64,000 bases of DNA from Linanthus parryae (Eukaryota > Streptophyta > Magnoliopsida > Ericales > Polemoniaceae): assembly GCA_023055425.1 (NCBI GenBank), contig JALGPY010000003.1, forward strand, positions 76,607,491 through 76,671,490, given 5' to 3'. This document shows, one piece after another, positions 54,832-64,000 of the stretch (position 1 is the first letter of the stretch; each line of letters opens with the position of its first letter). The notes beneath the pieces are model-generated. The model was not told the DNA's origin, did not search any database, and saw only the letters and a list, made by a program, of their open reading frames with translations. A program made the position numbers and the translations under genes.

Positions 54832-56098
54832 CACAGTGGGGTTGCACAATCCATCCAGTCTCTATCGATCTCCAGCTTTCTATCATCTACAAAAGAGTAT
54901 TGTGTGGCCGTGGCGTGTGACCGGTTAGAGTACCTGCATTTCGGGAGATCCGTACACCAAACTCGTATAGCCAGCATGGGAAGGCACCCTCTCGGGAGAT
55001 CCACATACCAAACTCGTATAGCCAGCGCAGGAAGGCACCCTTAAAACAGATAACAGTGATAATGCTCTCCGTAACTCTCGTATTCCCCAGATTCCTCCGA
55101 TTGTCATCTCGTGGATCATGAGCACCTGCCTTGTCCCGAAGGCCATGCTCCAATGAGTCCACATCTCCTTTATATTTTCATATCCTACATGATCCCATAA
55201 GATCTTGCAGGTGGGCCCAATGAAGATAATAAAGAGCGATGCAACGAGAATCTTTCCTTACATACATGTGTCACTCAGATTCGGCTCAGCTGCTTTCCCA
55301 GCAGTGTCCGGAAGGCCGAATCATCCATAGCCGTAAGGTGTCACGCCAAAGTAGCACCACCGACCCGTTTCCTCATGACACAGACGTAAGTACAAAGGGT
55401 ATACAGTGTCAATCATCTTTATATGATCGACGAGACTCACACGATGAGGAATCCCAGGGACTAATTCTACTCATCACCTCATGTTCACTCATAAGCGCGC
55501 GTTATTCAAGGGGGAATATGCGCCATAGTGTTTAGACTCTGATCAGAGCGCATGTCTTATCCTCGCAAAGGACCACTATGCAGATGTCTATCCGGTAGCC
55601 CTTATGGCCACCAGCCCGAGTGCTGCGATGTCACACTATTTTGAACGATTATCAGCTCTCGCATCTGGCTTCTTCTACACGGACTATACATGGTTCGGGG
55701 TACTAACCATGTTCGATTGGCCATAACCAACCTCACCTTGGAACTTGTTTCCAATGCAACAGTTGAATCCGTCTGACATGCTCCTAGCTCTACTGATAGA
55801 CATCTAGCTCTTATCATAGGCCATATGCTCGTATGATAGGCATCTCATATCATATCGCAGGCTTTAAGCGCTTATCGGGATTCTGTCTCATCTTCCGCCA
55901 CACCCAGACATATCCAGGATATTGCGAAGGCGGTTGCTCGTGTGAGTGAGCCAACCTAGTGTCTGCGTGACATGCTCTAAGCTAGTACAGGAAATATAAC
56001 ATATCATACACGTATCAAACAACATGCAGCATAAATAACAAATCCATTCCTAATATCCAATCAATCAATGTCTCAAAAACGTCTAATCAGTCTGACAC
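54832..56098 (-). other. Non-coding 3' internal region of the minus-strand copia
   Basis: About 1.27 kb between the RNase H stop and the polypurine tract. No additional gene (for example env-like) is apparent on either strand. Contains the 51-bp duplication. Confidence 0.6.
54941..55042. repeat. Two-copy 51-bp tandem duplication
   Basis: 54941-54991 and 54992-55042 both start TCGGGAGATCC and contain AACTCGTATAGCCAGC. They lie in the non-coding part between RNase H and the 3' LTR. Confidence 0.9.
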
Positions 56099-59000
56099 CT
56101 AGTTCCATTTGCCTAACCCTATACTCCTAGTATGACCAACAAAAGTAGCCTTAAGAAGAGGCTTGGTCATTGGGTCAGCTAACATCTGATTCGTAGGAAT
56201 ATGCTCTAGAGTGATATCTCCTTTAGCTACTACTTCCCTAATGAAGTGGTACTTTATCTCAATATGCTTGGCCTTGCTGTGGTATTTCGGATCTTTAGCA
56301 CAAGCTATGGCCGACATACTATCACAACGAAGCGTTACTGGTCTTGGTTCATCAACCGCTCCTAAGCTGACCAGAAATCTCTTCAGCCAAACACTCTCCT
56401 GCGCTGCCGCGGAGCAGGCAACGTATTCTGCTTCCATGGTTGATAAGGCAGTGCAAGTCTGCTTGCTACTGTGCCAGTGCAAGTCTGCTTGCTACTGTGC
56501 CACGTGATGGCTCCTCCACCCAGCATGAAGACGTAGCCTGAGGTCGATTTACGTGCGTCTAGGTCCCCACCCCAGTCAGCATCACTGTTGCCAATGAGCC
56601 TTAGCTCAGAGCCTCGATAGCTTAACACGTAATCCTTAGTACCTTTGAGATATCGGAGAATCCTCTTAACTGCCTTCCAGTGTCCAACACCGGGATCAGA
56701 CTGATATCTGCTAACTAAACCGACAGCATGACATATGTCGGGCCTTGTACACATCATTGCGTACATTAAACTTCGACAACACTTGCATAGGGTACTCTGG
56801 CCATCTGGTCTCTCTCGTGTTGGGTCTTGGGACACATTTCTAGGCTGAGTTTCTCGCCATGTGCAATGGGTGTCTCGAATGGCTTGGAGTCCATCATCTG
56901 GAACCGTTCAAGTATCTTCTTGATGTATGTCTCTTGAGACAAGCCAAGAAGCCTCTTAGAACGGTTTCTTAGGATCTTTATCCCAAGGATGTAACTAGCT
57001 TCTCCAATATCCTTCATCGAAAATCGAGAGGATAACCACCCTTTGGTAGTTCCGAGTATTCCTTTATCATTGCTGGCTAGTAGTATGTCATCTACATATA
57101 ATGACAGTATCATGAACTTCTTTCCGGAACGTTTGACATACACACTGGTCCTCATCAACCATTGTGAAGCCATATGCCACAATGTCTTGATGGAACTTCA
57201 AATACCACTGTCTTGAGGACTGCTTCAGTCCATATATGGACTTAATCCGTTTGCACACTTTGTGCTCTTGACCTTTCTTCTCAAAACCTTCCGGTTGAGC
57301 CATGTAGATCTCCTCATCTAGTTCTCCATTGAGAAATGCAGTCTTAACATCCATTTGATGTAGTTCCAAGTCCATGCTAGCCACTATTGCAAGTATGAGG
57401 CGAATGGAGGCAATTCTCACAACTGGTGAGAATGTCTCCTCGTATCCACACCCTGTTGTTGGGTGTAGCCTTTCGCCACTAGCCGGGCCTTATGCCTCTC
57501 AACGCTTCCGTCTGCCTTCCTTTTGACCTTGAAAACCCATTTGTTTCCAATGGCCCTACGTCCAGGAGGCAAGTCAACTAAATCCCAAACATGATTGGTT
57601 TTCATTGACTCCAGTTTTTCTTGTAAAGCAATATTCCATTCTTTCTTGTCAGGGGATGAGAGACCCTCGGACAATGTCCTAGGTTCATCATCTTCTTGCG
57701 TGGTGACCATCATGGCCTCCCCTTCGATGTCAAATCGTCGACGGGGTACGCTCCCACGAGCGCTCCTACGCAAGGAGGGTTCTTCTTCAGCTTCATCATC
57801 ATATATGATGGGCTGCTCACTAGGCAAGTCACTCCCACTGTTCTGAAGATCCATAGGGACTGTTCCCTGTAGGTCTGTAGAGAACTGAGAGTCATCCAGT
57901 GGTTCCTCCTCTTCGTAGAGAATACCATATCCACGTGCTTCTCCCTGACTAGGAAAATCTCTTTCGAGAAATTCAACATCTCGCGACTCCATCTCTGTTA
58001 GACTGCCATCCGGCTGTTGCGCTATGAATACGTAACCCTTAGAGTGCTCAGAGTATCGTATGAAGATGCACTTCTTTCCTCTAGCACCCAATTTCCCATG
58101 GACATGGGAGACGTTACGTACATAGGCGACCGACCCCCATGGCCTAAGGTGACCCAATTCGGGTTGCCTTTTGGTCTACATCTCGTAAGGGGTTGTGGCT
58201 ACAGACTTGGTGGGCACACCGTTCAGTATGTATGTGGCAGTCATCAATGCATCTCCCCAATAGGAGATTGGCAGATTCGCATTTGCCATCATACTACGAA
58301 CCATCTCTAACAGTGTTCTATTCCTTCTTTCCGCTACACCATTTTGCTGCGGTGTGAAGGGAATAGTCAACTGCCTCACTATTCCTTTGGTCTCACAGAG
58401 CTCTTTGAATTGCTCAGATAGATATTCACGTCCTCGATCTGTCCTAAGAGCCTTAACTCTTTTGTCCAGTTGGTTCTCTACCTCTTGTAGGAATTTTCTG
58501 AAGCACCCTAGCGCTTCAGACTTATGTGCCATCAAATACACATAACCAAAACGATTGTGATCATCTATGAATGTGATGAAATAGCGAGCACCATGTCTAG
58601 CTCTAACATTTAATGGACCGCAAAAATCAGAATGAATGAGTTGTAAAGGCTCAGTAGCCCTTACTGCTTTACCGAACGGTTTGCGTTTAGCTTTTCCTGC
58701 AAGACAAGACTCACATACAGGTAATGATATCTTGGGCATATCTCCAAGTAGGCCTGCCTTGGCCAGCCTGTTCATCCTGTCCTGTCCTATATGTCCCAAT
58801 CTAGCATGCCATCTAGTGGCATCATCATCACTAGAAGATGTAATATATGAACGAGAATCATAAACATCATCAATGCTAGAACCAACAATGTCTAAATAAA
58901 ATAAACCACGAGAAATATAACCAGTACCAAAACATGAGTTGCCAACAAACAGTTTGGCAAAACCACCCTAAAAACAAGTCTAAAATCCAAATCCAAAAGT

Positions 59001-60147
59001 CTAGAAACTGAAACTAAGTTCTTGCGTGCATCAGGAGCGTATAAAACGTCATGAAGAACAAGCGTCTATCCAGACTTCATCTTCAGCTGATATGTGCCAA
59101 TGCCCACCACATCAACGAAGGAGTTGTTCCCCATGTACACTCTTCTACTGCCCACTGGTACTCGCCTATAATCCGTGCACGCGTCTCGATCACATGCTAG
59201 GTGGTCACTCGCACCTGAATCCAATACCCACACATTAGGGGAATCAGCAATATAAGCTTGACTTATAACATAACAGTCAGAGTTTGGATTATAGTGTACC
59301 TTTGGCTTGGCGCAGTCACGAGCAAAGTGGCCATATGCCTGGCAGTTATGGCACATAACTTGTCTCATATCCCTTTTGGATCTCTTCCACATTTGACGTT
59401 TACTGATCTTGCGGCATGGGCCCATGTGGCCTCCACTTTCGTGCTCCACAATGACTTCCTTACCCTTTGGCACATTTGCCATGGGAGGGCTCTCTACCTG
59501 TGGTGATGGACTAGAAGTTCTGGCGAATTCCAGTCTCTTTTCCTCAAACAATAGATATCGTTTTGCATCATCAAATGTCCTTATGTCATCTGAACCTTGC
59601 AACACCTTTCTCACGGAATCCCATGAATCTGGTAGAGATGTTCTCACAGCCTTTAGCTTTTTCTCATCGGATATGTCATGCCCAGAAGTTATAAGTTCAG
59701 TAATATAGAATGATAAGGTCTTTAGGTGCATATCCATAGAGACTTTATCATCCTTCATCGTAGAAGCGAGCATCATCCATAGACATGTCTTTTGGAAGTT
59801 GTCTGCAGTTCCGTACAGTCCTAGAATGTCTTCCCAGAGCTTCTTTGCATAATCAATCTCAATTGAGTCTAGGAGATCAGTCCTCACTAGATCCATCAAT
59901 TCTAGACATGCTTTCTTGTCATCAACTTCCCATTTCTGGTAAGCCTCAAGATCACGTCTATATGCATCAGTTGGGCCGCCCAGTGGTACCCATGGCTCCA
60001 TCTTTGCCAAATGCAAATGATCAGACAAACAAGCTCAATCATGCGACATATCGCACTTCTGTACCATGCACGGAAGTTGTCTCCCTTTAGAATTATAGCA
60101 GATTTAGGAAATAGATTCGTGTTCATCATGACTGAAAAACGAGACAA
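56099..60147 (-). pseudogene. Gag-pol polyprotein of the minus-strand copia, multiply broken
   Basis: Order on the minus strand: gag (from about 60126, KGDNFRAWYRSAI), frame break near 60000, zinc knuckle CHNCQAYGHFARDC (about 59365), protease WVLDSGASDHL (about 59235), a stop after about 59070, then pre-integrase GHIGQDRMNRLAKAGLLGD and an integrase core with HSDFCGPLN, RTDRGREYLS and GVAERRNRTLLEM (58800-58180), reverse transcriptase with QMDVKTAFLNGELDEE and YVDDILLAS (57500-57060), and RNase H with NSDADWGGDLDARKS and EAEYVACSAAAQESVW (56600-56100). Frames change near 57420, 57150, 56820 and 56480. One break is a 26-bp tandem duplication. Not autonomous. The stop is next to 56099. Confidence 0.9.
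56450..56501. repeat. 26-bp tandem duplication disrupting RNase H
   Basis: Two copies of a 26-bp unit beginning AGTGCAAGTCTGCTTGCTAC. Because 26 is not a multiple of three, the frame is lost in RNase H. Confidence 0.9.
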
Positions 60148-61834
60148 AATGGATATTAGTTACTAGCTTCGTTTTAGCTCCTAAGTAACATGTGACATCG
60201 ATTAAACTCAATCGTTCCTCACAAGGACTCCACCAAAACCTGGCGTATATCCTAGGAATCAAATCTCATCACTTGTGATTTCCTATCATTTTAATCATGT
60301 CATCTTGTGAGCTCTTTTGTTTTAGTTCTTTAGCATGCAAGGTTAAACATATATATCCAATCACACGCAGTTATAACATAAAACAAGCATAAGCATAAAT
60401 AAATATGCAATGGATGTGGCCCCTAAGGTGCACTCCCACTATTGAGAGTACTTCTTGAGCAAGTCTTGAACTCCATCTCATGCCATCTCGCCTACTTGAG
60501 GACTCCAAGCTTGAGGCTCCTTTAGACCGTCTAATTGCTCCATGCACCTTGCGCCATAGCTTTTGGTTTGGCCACCTCTCTTGAAGCTTCAATCTTCAAT
60601 CTCTACTAACTATCTTATTTCTAATAAGAAGTAACCTCATAGAGGCGAGTGGATGAGAAGAGAAGACACTAGAGTATAGAGAGGCACGACACGCAGGCCG
60701 TATTTTGATTACATATTCAAAAACCAAAACCAAAACCAAAATATAAAACATCTATGCCACATCCATGCACCAAACACATCCATTCAACCCACAACAGCAT
60801 GTATAACAATATAATAAACATACTAGAATTTTCAGGAAATTTCCGAAATTAATCTCTAATTACTGGAAATTAATAAGCAATAATCTAATCAACTGAAAAG
60901 ATCGATAATTGCTCCCTACCACTTAGGGTCTCACCACCTATGGCTAAACGTAGGGAAAAATGACCTAAGTCTCCAGAAAAAATTTGGTCTCAAAACAGTG
61001 TGTTTAAGGTCGTCAAACTGCCTCGGGAAGTGTGCTAAACACTAATTGATTAATCTGGAAATTACTAAAATTTTCCGTCGCTCCAAAAATTATGAAAAAA
61101 TATCCACAAAATAGGAAATTTAATTTGGAGTCCCTAGGAAAAAACCGAACGAAAAATGACGGCGGGAGGAGGCCGCACGCGCCCTCACGCGCCGCCGCGC
61201 GTGGGCGCGTCCGCCTCCGCCACGCGCCGACGTCGGCCCATGTGCCACGTCAGCATGCCACGTGGCATGCCACGTGGCATGCCACGTCAACATGCCACGT
61301 GGCATGCCACGTCAACACCTATGCTGACGGTAGATGCCACGTCGCCCTGCCACGTCATCGCCACATCATCTGCCACGTGGACGCCACGTCATCTGCCACG
61401 TCAGCCCTAGGGCCACGCCAGCAGCCGCCGCCAACCCTCTGGCGCGTGCGGCGCGTGGCCGCGCGTGGAGGCGGCGTCGGTGGCGCGTGAAGCCCACGCG
61501 CCGCCTTCCCGTGCTCCGTTCCCAACGAAATTAATATTTTCGGGATCGTCTTTTCGTCCTGATCCCGATTATGTGGTCAAAATCTAATTTTAACAAGTTT
61601 TGAAAAACGTGTTCTACGATTGGATCTAGCAGTCCAGATTAATACAGTTCCGAATCTTTGAAAATTCATAACTAATTCATCGTAAATCCAAAATATATAA
61701 AATTTATATTTCTGGAATCCTCGTGAAAAACCCTACCTAACCATATAGGTTTCGTCTACTGGTTATGAAATTTCAGAAACTCGATTTTTAATACAGATTC
61801 GGGAACGCATATCGAGGTACGAAAAGCAAACCTA
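60148..61834 (-). other. Leader of the minus-strand copia element
   Basis: About 1.7 kb between primer site and gag, mostly AT-rich and without a convincing frame, apart from a GC-rich block (61150-61510) containing the CCACGT cluster. Confidence 0.7.
61243..61402. promoter_or_regulatory. Cluster of CCACGT / CACGTG (G-box-like) motifs in the copia leader
   Basis: I count 11 copies of GCCACGT in about 160 bp, including four palindromic CCACGTGG cores. Spacers such as ATG, CAAC and CATC recur. CACGTG is the G-box recognised by plant bZIP and bHLH factors. Whether these copies are bound, or are simply a tandem expansion, cannot be told from sequence. Confidence 0.7.
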
Positions 61835-61848
61835 TGGCTCTGATACCA
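61835..61848 (-). other. Primer binding site, minus-strand copia
   Basis: TGGTATCAGAGCCA on the minus strand, one base inside the 5' LTR. Confidence 0.92.
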
Positions 61849-61849
61849 A

Positions 61850-62335
61850 TGAAGGGCAGGAAGGATCTATCACATACAGATCTACAACATGAATTATAGC
61901 GGAAGATTCATGTGTTTACCTTGTCTTCCTAAGCTCCTTTATGCAGCGGATGATCGGTTGTTGCTTGCTTTCACGCGCCTCCTTCTTGATCCCCATAAGG
62001 TTATGATAATTGCATTGGGCACCCCACATTCCACCTCGAGGACGAAAACTGATTTCCACACCACGTTCCACCTCCTTGGATGAAGTTGGAGAGAGACTAG
62101 GGTTCTCTACAACTAGTATGAATCTAGACAGAGTAACTTTATTCTCTGGAATAGCAATATAATATGTAGGAGGCTGTCTCCTTATATAGGCAAAACTTCT
62201 CCTAGGTTTGCACATAAACCCCTAGGGTTTGAGCCTTAGCTACTAACCCATCTAGTTTGTGCATTGGTGCAACTAACCCCATATGGTTATGATAATTGCA
62301 TTGGGCACCCCACATGGGCGCACCAATTGCTAACA
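61850..62335 (-). repeat. 5' LTR of the minus-strand copia element, with templated insertion
   Basis: 486 bp. Differs from the other LTR mainly at 61991-62029, where a segment has been replaced by a copy of sequence that normally lies near the other end of the LTR. Confidence 0.93.
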
Positions 62336-62580
62336 CCCTGGAATGCTACAAAATAGATCCAGAGCGGAGGTTAGCTGGGCCCTGCTAGCTAGGGAAGGCT
62401 TGAAAAAGAGCAGCCAATGATAAGTGAAAAATAATTGTGTGACCTCTGGACTCGCACGAGTAATTTTGACGCATGGAACTTCCTTTCAAATGGCTAGGCT
62501 TCTCCGCATGCAAGAGAACACCTAAGTATAAAGAATGAACATGTACAGGGAGAGGGGTCACCTTGCCTCGGCCCACAATG
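62336..62580 (-). pseudogene. LINE ORF2 remnant, reverse transcriptase core piece
   Basis: Minus-strand frames give GPRQGDPS near 62570 (motif RQGDP of LINE reverse transcriptases) and ITRASPEVTQLFFTYHWLLF near 62440-62470. The usual catalytic ADD is replaced, so the enzyme is dead. The reading leads into 54352, where GK-R-I-N-type residues continue. Sequence upstream of the RQGDP motif is missing from this locus. Confidence 0.65.
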
Positions 62581-63203
62581 TAAGGTCCGTATGTAGCCCG
62601 TAAACTAGACCCAAATAGAAGACCGTGGTATGAAGTGTGAGATCAAGCATTTAACATGGTCCGTATATAGTAGATTTCATTAGTTTGGATTCTCTACCTA
62701 TCTTTATCGCTCTTTTCTATGTTCATACTGATTTCTTATGCTTTGATCATGATTATGAGTAGCTAATCACTCGATTAGTTTAGATAGAATTTAATTTCCG
62801 TATTACGTATTATGAACTTGTGATTCACATTTTTAGACTTAATCGACGATAAATTCTTATTATGATTTTTTTACGTGTTTAGTTACATGAGGTGTTGATG
62901 CGTCGTTTTTTAGATTATAATTAGTGATTATTTGGTAACTCGATGATAATTAGTTAGAAAATTGGAACAAACACCTTACCTTATCGTTAACTCGGTAACT
63001 CAAGTTCGTTAATTAGGAACATGGAGTAGAATTCATTTCCTAAACCTTGACTAGAGTTAGTGATTGATTGGTAACTTGGTAATAATTAACTTTAGACAAA
63101 GATTAATTTCTTGGTAACTAGGTATTTCAATGTTGTTTGTTTGACAAGAAAATTGCATCGATGTTTCATAAATCGTAGTAAAATGTCACAGTTTTGGGAA
63201 CTT
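62581..63203. other. AT-rich stretch between LINE parts, unrecognised
   Basis: Contains repeated words such as GGTAACTCG / GGTAACTTGG / GGTAACTAGG and no coding frame. It occupies the place where LINE endonuclease and early reverse transcriptase would be expected, so it may be a later insertion or mark a deletion. Confidence 0.4.
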
Positions 63204-63900
63204 TTAGTTTCTGGTATCACGACTTAAGCGCCCACAATTGTAGCAGAAGTTTTTCATCTTTTCATAGCTCGAGTGGATCCACACCGGAGCTGGTCCATAA
63301 CCCTTGAGATTGAAACCTCTTGGAAAATGGTTTCTGATATTCACTATCACTCTGACCTTCATATAAGGTCGACGTATTAGATATTTAGCTTCCTCCCTAT
63401 CCATTTTCTCCATCCGACCAACAAGTTCTGATTTTCTTAGCATTGTCGAGAGACTATTTTTCCAGTGGAGGCCATGAATTTGAACCCAGAAAGGGCAAGT
63501 CGAGAAATCAATCTCAATCAACCTTCTGCCTTTTGTCCACTCCTTCATCACCATCACATGGTTTTGGAATGTCCACGGAGTTTGTGTTTTTATTCTTTGG
63601 CAGTCTCCGAGATCTTTGAAATAGAAGATAAAGCTGTTATAATTAAAGCTCTCTACCTTGAGCTTTGTGGAATTGATATTTCAGATACCGAACACTATTT
63701 CTGGATTATAGCTTGATTATATAGCTTCTCACAGAGAAGCATGTCGACCATCGTAGCCCCTCTCAACTTAGGTACTGTAGAAGCGTCATCTTCTAGCTCA
63801 AGAGATAGTTGTTCTTGGGTCGACATGAGTAGGGAACGGGAGTTGGCTTTCGGGATAGAGGGGGTTCCGAGAAGACCTTGTTGTGGAGCGGCCAGCATAA
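63204..63900 (-). pseudogene. LINE ORF1-like protein (DUF4283 plus CCHC knuckle)
   Basis: The frame 63557-63204 (minus) encodes WTKGRRLIEIDFSTCPFWVQ, then a stretch with YMKVRVIVNIRNHFPRGF, and ends FCYNCGRLSRD. This is the DUF4283-type domain followed by a CCHC_4-type knuckle found in ORF1 of plant L1 elements. Upstream pieces in other frames (PWTFQNHVMVMK, and LSLELEDDASTVPKLRGATM near 63830-63760) fit the same domain's N-terminal part, so frameshifts are present. The knuckle breaks off after its third expected residue. It probably belongs to the same decayed LINE as the reverse transcriptase pieces to the left. Confidence 0.6.
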
Positions 63901-64000
63901 TGACGGGGAGGAGGGATTAAGAAGCAGAACTTTTGAGATGTTTCGGTTTTGAAAGCCCCGGTATAGATACCAACACACAAAACTAAGACAACTTGCCGGA

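Larger units (their letters stand above)
54353..62335 (-). mobile_element. Ty1-copia element in the LINE, minus strand
   Basis: LTRs at 61850-62335 (5', 486 bp) and 54353-54820 (3', 468 bp) read TGTTAGCAATTGG...CCCTTCA on the minus strand. The 5-bp duplication CCCTG is at 54348-54352 and 62336-62340. The primer site is TGGTATCAGAGCCA (minus) and a GAGTGGGAGA tract precedes the 3' LTR. Domain order is gag, protease, integrase, reverse transcriptase, RNase H. By eye the LTRs differ at about 8 substitutions plus a templated insertion, so it is older than the Angela-type copy. The coding region has many frameshifts. The lineage was not determined; the motifs would fit Tork- or TAR-like elements. 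Confidence 0.93.

Noticed and set aside
61092..61490. His-rich frame with repeated ATWHATWHAT
   Set aside because: A by-product of the GCCACGT repeat array in the copia leader.
63204..63557. Host zinc-knuckle protein gene
   Set aside because: The DUF4283 plus CCHC arrangement next to LINE reverse transcriptase pieces, with frameshifts, fits LINE ORF1 better.

Overview
The window is nuclear DNA of a flowering plant, most likely a eudicot. It has one intact, intron-rich housekeeping gene surrounded by plant-type transposable elements of nearly every class, long AT-rich spacers and several microsatellites. There is no bacterial-style gene organisation, and I saw no tRNA gene, rRNA gene or CRISPR array.

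Layout. Positions 1-1135 are the 3' end of a Ty1-copia element (SIRE-like), of which only the 3' LTR (47-1135) is inside the window. Positions 1136-17343 are a three-layer nest. The outermost layer is an old minus-strand, gag-only LTR element (LTR copies near 1143-1453 and 17103-17343). A chromovirus-type Ty3-gypsy element (2177-16445, target duplication GTCTG) sits in its gag region. An Angela-type Ty1-copia element (2869-11357, target duplication ACTCC) sits in the gag of the gypsy element. Positions 17344-21277 hold small elements: a LINE RNase H remnant, a tRNA-type SINE with an 8-bp duplication, a hAT MITE inside a foldback element, a Stowaway MITE and a LINE tail. Positions 21278-26490 are a complete CACTA element (duplication TAG) carrying unrecognised minus-strand genes, one split by a solo LTR. 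Positions 27576-31181 hold a small Helitron, a LINE fragment and a foldback element that contains a MITE inserted into another copy of itself.

The host gene is cytosolic phosphoglucomutase: 18 exons between 31574 and 41748, 583 codons plus stop, all four catalytic loops present and one GC-AG intron. A second LINE fragment lies in its intron 2. Starting 267 bp past the stop codon, a probable 9.26-kb Helitron (42015-51273, minus strand) carries several exon-like pieces with good splice sites. Two of these join in phase and resemble the GAT domain of a TOM1-LIKE (TOL) protein.

The right end is a decayed minus-strand LINE (about 52860-54352 and 62336-62580, with an ORF1-like region at 63204-63900). 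Its reverse transcriptase is split by a second, minus-strand Ty1-copia element (54353-62335, duplication CCCTG). The leader of that element carries an unusual cluster of CCACGT / CACGTG boxes.

The elements do not form a common pathway. The window records layered insertion around one conserved glycolytic/starch-metabolism gene. The parts least explained by known families are the genes inside the CACTA element, the exon collection of the large Helitron, and the motif array in the second copia leader.
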